Shown here: one piece after another, positions 22,075-32,189 of the stretch
How positions within the stretch are numbered: the first letter of the stretch is position 1
Layout of the letters: each line of letters begins with the position of its first letter
Origin: Monodelphis domestica
Lineage: Eukaryota > Chordata > Mammalia > Didelphimorphia > Didelphidae
Length of the DNA: 64,000 nt
NCBI RefSeq assembly: GCF_027887165.1
Contig: NC_077229.1
Coordinates: 345,259,380 to 345,323,379, forward strand
Reading direction: 5' to 3'
Notes under the pieces: generated by a model
Databases searched by the model: none
Told to the model about the DNA's origin: nothing
Seen by the model: the letters and a program-made list of their open reading frames with translations, nothing else
Program-made: the position numbers and the translations under genes

Positions 22075-22540
22075 TTACAGGGAAGATGGGAGAGAGAAAT
22101 AGAAAGACAAATTCATAGAGGGAAGGAGGAAGGGAGGAAAAAGAGAAGTAGAGACCAAAAGATGAGAAGAGACAAAGACAGAGAAACAAAAGTAGGGAAA
22201 ATAAAAGGAGAGAGAGAGAGACAGAGACAGTTAGAGGGAAGGTGGGAGAGAGAAGTCGAAAGACACGCATAAGGAGGGAAGAAGGAAGGGAAGAAAAAAG
22301 GGGAGTGGAGACCAAAAGATGAGAAGAGACAAAGACAAAAAGACAGAGAAACAAAAGTAAGGAGAATAAAGGAAGAGTGAAAGAAAGAGAAAGAAAAAGT
22401 GAGAGAAAGCAGAAAGGAAGGGACATGGGGGATAAAGCTACAGTGAAAAGAGAGAGAATAAGTTCCAGAAAGAAAAGGGAGGTGAGAGGGAAGGGGAAAG
22501 GGGAAAAAAAGGAACAGAGGCATAGAGTCAGAGACACAGA
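21477..22540 (+). repeat. Polypurine (GA-rich) tract with internal repeat units
   Basis: Just over 1 kb in which almost every base on the plus strand is A or G, including a pure (AG)n run at about 21982-22070. Embedded is a longer unit: GAGACCAAAAGATGAGAAGA occurs at 22151 and again at 22308 (157 bp apart), each followed by GAGAAACAAAAGTAGGG-like text, which also occurs near 21940. Frames on both strands here (361, 177, 158 and 152 codons) are low-complexity artefacts. Confidence 0.95.
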
Positions 22541-22584
22541 CAGACAATATAGGCTCTGAGTGAGAGTCTCTCATATGAATAAAG

Positions 22585-22710
22585 AGCATTTTCCTAGCTA
22601 TGTGACTCTGGGCAAGTCACTTAACCCCAACTGCCTAGCCTTTACTGCTTTTCTGCCTTAGAAATGATACTCAGTGTCAATTTTAAGACAGAAGGTAAGG
22701 ATTTTTCTTT
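22585..22710 (+). repeat. 5'-truncated SINE
   Basis: Core and tail of the SINE family: CTAGCTATGTGACTCTGGGC, CACTTAACCCCAACTGCC, GAAGGTAAGGATTTTTC. The tRNA-like head is absent. Confidence 0.65.
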
Positions 22711-22759
22711 AAGTGTATATTAGCTATTTGGGCCTTTTGTTATTGTTACTCATTTATCA

Positions 22760-23065
22760 GTTCTTGGCTGCGTTCTAGATAGATGAGGTTGCTACATATC
22801 TGTGTTCTAGGTAGCTGAGGTCAAATAATCACATAGACTCACTAATCTTGTCCTGGAATGTGCTTGAGAGGTTATTAAAGCTGAATCCTGGCTCCCCTGA
22901 TTTTACAGATGAAGAAACTGAGGCTCAGGGAAATTAAGTGACTTGCCCAAGATCACACAGGTATGACTGTTGGAATTAAGGTCACACAGGTTGGAAGTAT
23001 GATATGAACTTCGGTCCCTTGACTTCGAAGTTAGTTATTTTTCTATTCTATCATATCATCTCTCA
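22760..23065 (-). repeat. Dispersed repeat copy 2 with antisense MIR core
   Basis: 22763-22880 is related to 20668-20785. It continues into antisense MIR: TTTTACAGATGAAGAAACTG, TTGCCCAAGATCACACAGG. A short internal duplication of AAGGTCACACAGG-like text occurs near 22980. Confidence 0.55.
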
Positions 23066-23229
23066 AATTAGAGAGTTGGAATGCCATCCAAATACAGTTT
23101 CTGGGCAAATCAACCTAATCTTAGATAAAGACCAGGGTATGTCTTAGGATCTTTTCTTTCCCTCAAAGTAAATATCGTGTTATGGTCCCTGGATGGTATG
23201 AGACTGCAAAAAGCTATTTGAACTTGAAG

Positions 23230-23595
23230 GAAACATAGAAATGATCCAGTCCAGCATTTCTTAACTTTTCATGCCCTCTTGGCAAAATGGGGACATCTAT
23301 AGAAGCCTTCTCGGAAGAATTTTAAATGACACATAAATAAAATGCAGAGGATTACAAAGAAATTGACTCTATTGAAATATACTTATCAGAATGCATGCAT
23401 TAAAAAAAATAAGTTCATAGATTCCAATTGAATAACCCCAGTTCCAAACTTTATTTATTTATTTTATTTTACAAATAAAGAAACTTCGATCCAGGGAGAT
23501 TTCATGCTATGTTCAAAGTTACACAATTAGCAACTGACTTAGGACTAGAATCCAGGCCCCTTGACCCCACCCCACCCCAAGACCTTCCCTCTTTC
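23230..23595. repeat. Ancient mammalian-type repeat, unnamed
   Basis: Text such as AAATGCAGAGGATTACAAAG, TTGAAATATACTTATCAGAA and GTTCATAGATTCCA recalls an ancient dispersed repeat also seen in diverged form at 30030-30245. I cannot name the family. 23455-23590 is antisense MIR-like. Confidence 0.4.
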
Positions 23596-23599
23596 CCCC

Positions 23600-24640
23600 A
23601 ATGTAATGAAAGGAGCCTGAATTTCCTTATTGTGTCTGTTGCTAAATTTATGTAGCTTGAGTTTTAGTAGTAATTTCCCAAGCTGTTTGTTTTGCAGCTT
23701 CTGCTCCTGAAGTCACCATCTGAGTGCCAGTAATACTCGAGAAACAATCTGGACGATGGGATTACTGTGATGACAACCCACCCAGAAAGCCATGGCCGCT
23801 TGGAGGCATCCTAGTTGGGCCAGGGAATGCATGTTCAAATCAGGAGAAAAGCAGCTCTGCTCTTTTCTTCCAGAAAGAGAGACCAGCTTCTCTCCCAAGT
23901 GTTTAATTTCTGATGCAAGCCTGATAACTATTGCTACTGGACTCCAACCAAGGGAATGGCCCGGTCATTCCCCAGCAATGTCACTGGTTGTGCAGCTGCC
24001 CTAGGAGTTCATTAAGGAGCTTTATTGGACTGGAGGGTGGGAGGAAACACGTTGCCAAGTTTGGAACCCAGTTTGGGCCTCAGAGGTCGGGGACTGTGAA
24101 TGGAGTATATTAAGATCCTGCTGTAACTCCCCTCACTCTGGCACAGCTTAGCCTTCTGTTCTGCAAGTAATGGCCTCAAGTCTCTCATGAAAAAAATCTT
24201 ATTGGAGATCAAAGCAATCTTGCATAACCTCTCTTTGATGAGTTAAGGGAAAATGAACCAGAAACACAGGGATTAAATGTCCCTTAAGATACCCTTGGGA
24301 TTGCAACACTGAGGGGGAAAGTGCTTGGCAAAACCTTAACTGTTTGGGGGAAACAGTGTAAGCAGTATGGCCAGCCACGACGGCCCAGGTCTGCCTGCAC
24401 CTAATTGGTGTGTTATTGTCCTTTGGGGGGAGATTTCCTCTTTAAATGGAAGGAACACCTGCATTCTGGGAGAACGCTGTTCCCATCTACACAATGTTGC
24501 CTCTGATTAAATGGAGCGTAATTTCAGTCCGAAAACTTGTTTGACTGAACAGATTCTGCAGGTCACTTGGGTTTCAGGTGTCCTGCTGGGCTTTACGTTT
24601 ATAAGAAATGTTTCTCTTTTCTATTTTTTCCTTGAAGAAG
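23600..24640. other. Repeat-free island, candidate regulatory element
   Basis: About 1 kb without recognisable transposon sequence in a repeat-dense neighbourhood. The part at 24390-24560 is rich in transcription-factor-like words: CACCTAATTGGTG, TTATTGTCCTTTG (SOX and TCF-like), E-box CACCTG, and TAAATGG. Short overlapping frames on both strands have no recognisable domain, so I favour non-coding conserved sequence over exons. This is inference from composition and position only. Confidence 0.35.
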
Positions 24641-24814
24641 GCAACTCTCACATACATAGTTCTTTAATATCAAAATGACACAAATTGAGTTTATATATAA
24701 TTCAGATGCCAATGTGTTCCATTCAAACTTACAAAAATGCTTTCTTACCTGCTAGAAAAATTGCCGAGTTGGAAAAATAACATGAAGGATTCTCCTGGTT
24801 AGTCAGTAATAGTC

Positions 24815-25230
24815 AGTCAACGTTTATTAAGCCTCGACGATATGCCAGGCACTGTGCTAAGCACTGGAGATAGAAACATGTAAAAAGGAAGGCAATCCCT
24901 GCCCTTGAAGAGCTTCCAATGTAATGGGAGAAGACAAAAGCCAAAAGGACGATAGGGGAAGGGAAGAAGAGAAAGGTACTCATCTTAAAGGCATGATGGA
25001 GAAGTCTGAGAAGTCCCAGAGGAGGGCCACTGAGTGAGAAATGAGGACTGTCTGTTATGGAGTTCATGGCTTCACCCTCCAAACAGAGGGGCAGAGGACA
25101 ATGCTGAGGGAGAGTCTCAAGGCTGATGGGACCTTCCAAAATGATGTGGTTTTGCCAATAGGGCATGATGGAGAAGTCAAAGGAGTCCCAGAGTAGGGCA
25201 GCCAGATGAGAAATGAACCTAAACGCCCTT
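24815..25230 (-). repeat. L2 3' region
   Basis: Antisense L2 3' end: CAACGTTTATTAAGCCTCGA, ATGCCAGGCACTGTGCTAAG, then CAATCCCTGCCCTTGAAGAG and further L2-like text. The phrase GCATGATGGAGAAGTC occurs at 24992 and 25162, an imperfect internal duplication of about 57 bp spaced 170 bp apart. Confidence 0.6.
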
Positions 25231-25258
25231 CTTAAGGTAGATTTGGGAGTTCATAGAT

Positions 25259-25802
25259 AATAGGACACATTTCTTTTTTTTTTTTTAAATATATTTTATT
25301 TGATCATTTCCAAGCATTATTCGTTAAAGACATAGATCATTTTCTTTTCCTCCCCCCCACCCCCCATAGCCGACGCGTAAGTCCACTGGGCGTTAGATGT
25401 TTTCTTGATTTGAACCCATTGCTTTGTTGATAGTATTTGCATTAGAGTGTTCATTTAAAGTCTATCCTCTGTCATGTCCCCTCAACCTCTGTATTCAGGC
25501 AGTTGCTTTTTCTCGGTGTTTCCACTCCCATAGTTTATCCTTTGCTTATGAATGGTGTTTTTTTTCTCCTGGATCCCTGAAAGTTGTTCAGGGACATTAC
25601 ACCGCCACTAATGGAGAAGTCCATTACGTTCGATGATACCACAGTGTATTAGTCTCTGTGTACAATGTTCTCCTGGTTCTGCTCCTCTCACTCTGCATCA
25701 CTTCCTGGAGGTTGTTCCAGTCTCCATGGAACTTCTCCACTTTATTATTCCTTCGAGCACAATAGTATTCCATCACCAACATATACAATAGGACACATTT
25801 CT
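25259..25802 (-). mobile_element. Young 5'-truncated L1 with perfect target duplication
   Basis: Body at 25275-25786, minus strand: poly-T, the complement of the L1 3' UTR (CATAGCCGACGCGTAAGTCC) and the last part of ORF2. The duplication AATAGGACACATTTCT is identical at 25259-25274 and 25787-25802. Retained CpGs in the 3' UTR indicate a fairly recent insertion. Confidence 0.93.
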
Positions 25803-25814
25803 ATAAATCTGAAA

Positions 25815-26275
25815 TTTGAATCAGCATGGTATAATGGAGGATACTAGCCTTAGACCCAACTCTAGTCAAGAAGACCCCAGTTCAAACTCTGCCTCCGATA
25901 GTCTTTTAACCTCTCTGAACCTCGGTGTCTTTTTTTTTTTTAAACATGCTAATAATTGTAATTTCTTTTTAGGATATTTCTTATTGCCTTTGTCTGGAGC
26001 TGTGATTTAATCTGTGTATGAAACTCCCAATGTAAAGATTCCCTCTACTATTTAATACAGATTGGTGACTCATCTGAGAACTGAGAGATGACTTACCTCA
26101 TGGCCACGCAGGCATTAGGTATGAGAGGTAGGACCCAAATTAAGGTCCTCCTGACTTTGAGACCCTTCCCCTATTTATTAGGATACAGGACTTGTCACAG
26201 TAAAGATCAAATGAGATGATATATATATAATCTGTTAACACATTTATGAAGAACAAGTTCATAGTTATTAGAAAC
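25815..26275 (+). repeat. MIR-like remnant then unassigned DNA
   Basis: 25815-25935 is a degraded sense SINE head (ATAATGGAGGATACTAGCC, CAGTTCAAACTCTGCCTC). 26060-26170 has a degraded antisense core. The remainder is unassigned, with a short TA run near 26218. Confidence 0.4.
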
Positions 26276-26495
26276 AAGTATTTATTGATGCTAGCACTGT
26301 GCTAAGCTCTTTACAAATATCTCATTTAATCCTCACGACAACCTTGTTGGTGCTAATATTTCCACCATTTTACAATTGAGGAAACTGAGGCAAAGACTTG
26401 CCAGTGTTAGATAATTAGTAACTGCTTATAGTGAAACTTGAACTCACTTCCTACTGACTCCAAGCCCAGCATTGTATCCACTCTACCAACTTGTT
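26276..26495 (-). repeat. MIR-type SINE
   Basis: Antisense MIR: GTATTTATTGATGCTAGC, CTGTGCTAAGCTCTTTACAA, CTCATTTAATCCTCACGACA, CAATTGAGGAAACTGAGGCA, ending near TCCACTCTACC. Confidence 0.65.
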
Positions 26496-26689
26496 CCCAA
26501 TAGAATACTTTGACATTTCTGACCAAACTCTCCAGAAATGCTGGGTTAAGACACCTGCTTTGTGACATGCTCATGCTAATTTGATTCACCTCCTTAGATC
26601 TGTGTGAATACAATTATCTGTTTAGTACATATGATTCTATATGCCTTTTCTTTCTTTTTTAAAAAAAAAAACTCTTACCTTCTCTCTTA

Positions 26690-27167
26690 GAATCAATAGT
26701 AAGGAAAGTCATTGAGAAGCTGGATAGTGTATCAAATATCAATCAGCATAGTGAAGGGATTCAAGATCATTCATATAACGAATGGTTGAAAGAACTGGGT
26801 ATGCTTACCTTTGTAAAAGAAAAGACTTTAGATTGCCAGGTCTGGAATCAGGAAGACCTGAGTTCAAATGTGACCTCAGACACTTACTAATTCTATAATG
26901 GTGAGTGAGTCATTTAATTGTTTACCTCAGTTTCCTCATATGCAAAATGAGTTAGAGAAGAAAATAACAAACTACTCCAGTGTTTTTACCAAAAAATCTC
27001 CAAGTGGGGTCACAAAAAGTCAGATACAAGTGAAACAACTCGAATAGTGGCCAGAAATTTCTAGGAGACAGATTTTTGCTTGATGCAGGAAAAATAATTT
27101 CTAATAACTACAGCTACTCAAAATGGGCTGCCTTTACAAGGTAAAGGCTAGATGGCCATTTGTCAAG
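26690..27167 (+). repeat. CR1/L3 3' end split by a SINE
   Basis: The left piece (26690-26820) matches L3 3' text (CATTGAGAAGCTGGATAGTG, GTTGAAAGAACTGGGTATGC). The right piece (27051-27167) continues with GGCTGCCTTTACAAGG and GGCTAGATGGCCATTTGTC. Between them, 26821-27050 is a sense CORE-SINE (GAGTTCAAATGTGACCTCAG, CTCAGTTTCCTCATATGC, GTCACAAAAAGTCAGATAC). Confidence 0.58.
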
Positions 27168-29138
27168 AATGATCAGGAATGGGTAGGATGAGCTAATATA
27201 ATAAAAATGACCATCCTACCCAAATTAATCTAAGTGCCATACCTATCAAACTACCAAAAAACTTCTTTATAAAATTTAATTAGAAAATTAGAAAAAAGCA
27301 TAACAAAGTTCATCAGGAAGAACAAAAGATCAAGAATATCAGGGGAAATAATGAAAATAATGAAAAATGTGAAAAAAATAATGAAAAAATGTGAAGGATG
27401 GGGGCCTAGCAGTACCAGATCTCAAACTATGCAAAGCAATATGGTACTGACTAAGAGACAGAAGGGAGGATCAGTGGAATAGACTGGGGGTAAATAACCT
27501 CAACAAGCTAGTGCTCGATAAACCTAAAGATCCCAGCTTTGGGGAAAAGAATTCACTATATGACAAAAACTGCTGAGAAAAATTGGAAAATAGTATTGGA
27601 AAAATTACATTTAGATCAACATCTTACACCCTATACCAAGATAAATCCAAAATGGGTAAAGGACTAAAATATAAAGAGTGAAATCATAAATAAGTTAGGT
27701 GAACATAGAATAGTATACCTGTCAGATATGTGGGAAAGGAAGGAATTTAAGACCAAGCAAGAGATAAAAAACATTGCAAAATGCAAAATAAATTACTTCA
27801 ACTATATCAAATTAAAAAGGCTTTGTACAGACAAAACCAATGTAACCAAAATTAGAAGGAAAGCAACAAACTGGGAGAACATTTTTATAATAAAACTCTC
27901 TGATGAAGGTTTAATTTCCCAAATATATAAGGAACTAAGTCAAATTTACAAAAAATCAAGTCATTCCCCAATTGACAAATGGTCAAGGGACATGAATAGG
28001 CAGTTTTCACACTAAGAAATCAAAACTATCAAAAAAGCACATTAAAAAGTGTTCTAAATTCCTACTGATTAGAGAAATACAAATTAAAACAACTCTGAGA
28101 TACCATCTTACACCTAGCAGCCTGGCCAATATGGCAGCAAAGGAAAGTGATAAATATTGGAGGGGATGTGGCAAAATTAGGACACTAATACATTGCTGGT
28201 GGAGTTGGTCCAACCATTCTGAAGGGCAATTTTGGAACTATGCATAAAAGGCTTTAAAAGAATGCCTGCTCTTTGACCCAACCATAACACTGTTGGGTTT
28301 GTACCCCAAAGAGATAAAGAGAAAAAAAGACTTGTACAAGAATATTCATAGCTGCACTCTTTGTGGTGGCCAAAAATTGAAAATGAGGGGATGCCCTTCA
28401 ATTGAGGAATGGCTGAACAAATTGTGTTATATGTTGGTGATGGAATATTATTGTGCTAAAAGGAATAATAAAGTGGAGGAATTCCATGGGGACTGGAACG
28501 ACCTCCAGGAATTGATGCAGAGTGAGAGGAGCAGAACCAGGAGAACATTGTACACAGAGAATGATACATAATGGCACAGTCAAATGTAATAGACTTTTCT
28601 ACTAGCAGCAATGCAATGACTGTAATAAAGGATTTAATCAGGGCAAGCTGAATACAAAAGATGCTGCAAACCAACATTCAGAACTCCCAGGAAGTGAGAC
28701 TGAACACAGGCAGTTGCTGGACACAGTTGGTGGGCCCTGGAGGAGGGAGAGGTAGCTTTTCTTCAGCAGTCAGGAGAGCCCAGAGAGTATCTGTCTGGTA
28801 TTTCTGGGGTGGACCCAAAGAGCCAGTGGATCCCTCTTCTTTGGCTTTCTTGAAATTTCTGCCTGTTCCTACTGCTGCTGCTACAGAGAAGTGGATTTCA
28901 GCTGTTGTTGGTGACATCTTTCCAGGACTGCTATTTGAATCAAAGAGGACTCCTGTGTGGTGAGATTCTTTGGGCCCTTTTGTCCTTGCCCCTATCAATC
29001 CCCCCTAACTTTAATTAATACTCAAATTAATTCATTTATAATAATTATAGAAAGTTTTAGGGTTTTAAATATCTGTTGTGGGTTAGAAGTAAGTTATTCC
29101 CTGATCCTCTTCCCTTCTCCTTTTAAGTTAAATAAACC

Positions 29139-29177
<39 letters not shown>

Positions 29178-29519
29178 GAATCCCTTCTTTTAACCCACAT
29201 ATAACATGACCCAGAACTATCCAGAGGAACTTAGGAGAAAGAACACTATCCACATCCAGAGAAGGAACTGTAGGAGCAGAAATTCATCAGAAAAACATAC
29301 GATCAATCACATGGTTAAATGGGGATATGATTAGGGTTTTGATGTTAAAAGATAACTCTATTGCAAATATGAATAACATGAAAATAGGTTTTGAACAATG
29401 ATACATGTATAACCCAATAGAAATGCTTGTCAGCTCTAGGAGGCAGGAGGGAATGGGGGTGAATCATGAATCATGTAACTATGGAAAAATATTCTAAATT
29501 TTAAATAAATGGTCAGGAA
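27168..29519 (+). mobile_element. 5'-truncated L1 split by a solo LTR
   Basis: L1 from late ORF2 to the 3' end. Flanks AATGATCAGGAA (27168-27179) and AATGGTCAGGAA (29508-29519) are a likely target duplication. ORF2 is readable but broken: 27728-28015 covers SDMWERKEFKTKQEIKN and the following part, and a second frame at 28293-28571 covers the C-terminus after small deletions. The 3' UTR is cut by an LTR at 28621-29206 and resumes at CCCAGAACTATCCAGAGG. Confidence 0.85.
28617..29210 (+). mobile_element. Solo LTR candidate inside the L1 3' UTR
   Basis: The insert 28621-29206 (586 bp) starts TGTAATAAAGG and ends CATATAACA, with a perfect 4-bp duplication TGAC on each side (28617-28620 and 29207-29210). 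The interrupted L1 3' UTR is in register, so both ends are secure. An AATAAA at about 29129 with a following TA microsatellite supports plus orientation. No retroviral internal region is present. The 4-bp duplication is the size typical of gammaretrovirus-like (class I) integrases. Confidence 0.72.
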
Positions 29520-29554
29520 CCAGGGAATTCCTGTTCAGGTCTAGTTTGTACCAC

Positions 29555-29770
29555 ATGCCATCTTTTTAAAAAAACCCTTCCCTTCCATCTTAGAATCAAT
29601 ACTAAGTGTGGTTCTAAAGCAGAAGAGGGGTAAAGGCTAGACAATGGGGGTTAAGTGACTTGCCCAGGGTCACCCAGCTAGGATGTGTCCGAGGCCAAAT
29701 TTGAACCCAGGACCTCCTATCTCTAGACCTGGCTCTCAATTCCCTGAGCTACCCAGCTACCCTATGTACC
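29555..29770 (-). mobile_element. SINE1_MD/Mon-1 type SINE
   Basis: Antisense SINE at about 29566-29762: AACCCTTCCCTTCCATCTTA, AAGTGACTTGCCCAGGGTCA, CCCAGGACCTCCTATCTCTA, and the head end GAGCTACCCAGCTACCC. The flanks TGTACCACAT and TGTACCATAT are a possible short target duplication. Confidence 0.8.
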
Positions 29771-30625
29771 ATATAACTTCTGAATTCCTTTCATACCTAA
29801 GATTCTATGATCTCTGAATCTTGTGTTTCCATCATGTGCTCTCCTATTCAATCATTCTCTTCTAACTACAATGGTGAAGTCTTGAGGGTTCTAATATCTG
29901 GTTCTTTTCAATCAGCTCGGCTCTTCAGAGTGAAATGGATTCTTCTACCTTTGCTTTATGAGATGCAGGTCACTGTCCAGCCCCTCTTAGCCTGGATCTC
30001 TTTGCTATGTGGCTCTCCCCTCTAATCTAGGAGTTCTCAACCTTTATTTGTTCAAAGGACACCTATGGAAATCTGATGAAATGCATAGCCCTTGGTCTTA
30101 TGATAATATTTTCAAATAATTAAAGGAAATACTACATTTAAGAGAGAGTTTAGCAGAAAGAAGGATGTAATTTTTTTTTCCCTGTCTAGGTTCATGAATC
30201 CCCTGAAACCCATCCATAAGACCCCTGGGTGGGGGAGCCATGGACTCCCTAGACTAACTTACATTCTAGTTTTGAATTTCAATTCCTAGGTGAACCAACT
30301 TTTAAGCATTCAATATTCATCGAGGTAAGTTGACTGACACATACCAACCCAAATATCTTTCTGCCTTCAGCTACTTATTGTCAGCATCATTATGGTCACC
30401 ATCTTGTTCCTCCACTGCAGTCCTACTCTGTGATCCCTCATTATGGTATGGAGATGATGGATTCTAGAAGGCTAATCCAATACAATATAAGCCATGACTC
30501 ATCCTATCAAGCCAGAAAGACTTTGAGAACATTCCCAGTAACTATTTTGCTATTGTCTAAGGTTCAGTCTATTATATTTTATAGAGGCTTATCAACAGGT
30601 TGCCATGCTGGTGGAAGCATGGCAC
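29771..30625. repeat. Mostly unassigned; ancient repeat at 30025-30245
   Basis: 30025-30245 resembles the unnamed ancient repeat at 23230 (TTCTCAACCTTTATTTG, GGTTCATGAATCCCCTG). The remaining sequence has frames at 29807-30025 and 30430-30750 (+) with no recognisable domain; the second runs into the adjacent tetranucleotide repeat. Confidence 0.35.
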
Positions 30626-30662
30626 TATATCTATCTACCTACCTACCTACCTACCTACCTAC

Positions 30663-30703
<41 letters not shown>

Positions 30704-30716
30704 AATCTATCTATCT
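30626..30716 (+). repeat. Compound (ACCT)n(ATCT)n microsatellite
   Basis: CTAC/ACCT units (about seven) pass directly into ATCT units (about twelve) with one interruption (CAAT) near the end. Confidence 0.95.
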
Positions 30717-30744
30717 CAACACTGCAGTCAACCTGGTGATAAGC

Positions 30745-31290
30745 CTTTAATACACACACACACTCACTCATATATAAATATACACATATAAATATTTCTA
30801 TATGTCTGTATACATACACAAACATACCAGAAAGATAGGATATGAATATACATGTGTTGTGTATATGTGTGTATATACACACATATGTACTCATATATGA
30901 ACATATACATAAACATATTTTCAAGTGTGTATATTTATACATATATACATATATATATATATATACCAGAAAGACAGGATAGAACTACACATACTCATAT
31001 GTATATACATATGTGTATATATGTATATATAGTGATACATGATCACATATAAATTCCTATGTAAATATACATACTTCTATGTCTGTATTTATATATGTAC
31101 ATATATATTTCTGGTGAAAGATAGGATATAAATATGCCTATTATATATGTGTTATATATACATATATGTGCATGCATGTGTATTTGCATGTATAAACACA
31201 CACCAGAAAGATAGGCGATAAATATATATTTCTTTAATGTGTATGTGTTTGTTTGTATGTATATATATGCATATATGTATATATATAAAT
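30745..31290 (+). repeat. TA/CA-rich degenerate tandem repeat
   Basis: Besides alternating TATA/CACA words, a longer marker recurs: ACCAGAAAGATAGGA at 30826, ACCAGAAAGACAGGA at 30965, a GTGAAAGATAGGA variant at 31113 and ACCAGAAAGATAGGC at 31202. Spacing is about 139, 147 and 90 bp, so this is a decayed minisatellite rather than plain dinucleotide repeat. Confidence 0.7.
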
Positions 31291-31835
31291 ATAGTCATAG
31301 CAGGTGTTTTCCTTTTAATCCAATTCCATCCCATAATGGAAACTTGCCAAATAATCCTAACAACTGCTCTATACTTAGAAGTAATTACAACTCTATCTAC
31401 AGCCATTTGCACAATCTCACAAAATGATATCCAAAAAGTTGTAGCATTCTCAACATCAAGCCAACTAGGTCTAATAATAGTTACAATCGGACTTAATCAG
31501 CCCCTCCTAGCTTTTCCTACACATCTGCACACATGCCTCCTTCAAAGCAATATTATTTCTATGTTCCAGATCAATGATGAACAAGATATTTGAAAAATAG
31601 GACATCTGTTTACCACTTTACCAATGACATTATCTTCCCTAATAACGGGCAGCCTAGCACTAATAGGAATGCCATTTCTAGCAGGATTCTATTCGAAAGA
31701 CTCAATTATTGAAGCCTTAAACACATCACATACAAATGCATAAGTCCTAGCACTAACTTGAATTGCCACTTCCCTTACTGCTACCTACAGCCTGTGCATC
31801 ATCTACTTTGCCCTCCTCGGCCACCCTCATTTCCC
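31291..31835 (+). pseudogene. MT-ND5: Nuclear mitochondrial insertion, ND5 fragment
   Basis: In the vertebrate mitochondrial code this reads as the middle of NADH dehydrogenase subunit 5, a membrane subunit of complex [14 protein letters not shown], then [41 protein letters not shown]. Damage: an extra base near 31512 shifts the frame; about 16 bp are missing near 31570, after which the original frame returns; and TAA at 31741 replaces an expected Trp codon. TGA at 31591 and in ACTTGA near 31759 are Trp in the mitochondrial code, which confirms the source. About 180 codons are present; the ends are open, so it cannot be functional. Confidence 0.93.
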
Positions 31836-32185
31836 ATATACATCTATATGTCACAATATCTCTCCAGAACCTTAGATCTCAAGTTGTAGAGACCTGAGCA
31901 GGTTGAGAGAGCAGCCCTCTGATTTAGACACAGATGCTTTAGGTGTTGAGCCTATAGTGATGACAGGACTCACATTTCTCTAGTGTCACTTGGCCTCCTC
32001 CTCCTTGAGAGTGGATTCCCCAGGGTAATGTGCTTTTGTTTAACCATAGAAATGAAAGAAAAGAGAAAGTAAGGAGGAGAGTGAATAGCCTGGATGAGAG
32101 AGTCAGGATTCAAAAATAATTGATAAGCTGGAGCAAATCTAATAATAATAAAATTTAATTGATCAAACAAAATTCATTCCATTAG
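31836..32185. other. No recognised feature
   Basis: Unassigned sequence between the mitochondrial insertion and an L2 copy. A minus frame at 31970-32170 has no recognisable domain. Confidence 0.35.
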
Positions 32186-32189
32186 TATG

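Noticed and set aside
21452..22537. Long minus-strand frame of 361 codons and overlapping frames on both strands
   Set aside because: They are translations of the polypurine/polypyrimidine tract (Ser, Leu, Phe, Pro on one strand; Arg, Glu, Lys, Gly on the other), with no domain and no stop codons because of composition.
31237..31593. 118-codon frame as a nuclear gene
   Set aside because: Its C-terminal part is ND5 read in the wrong genetic code, and its N-terminal part is TA-rich repeat. Frame breaks and a stop in the mitochondrial code rule out function.
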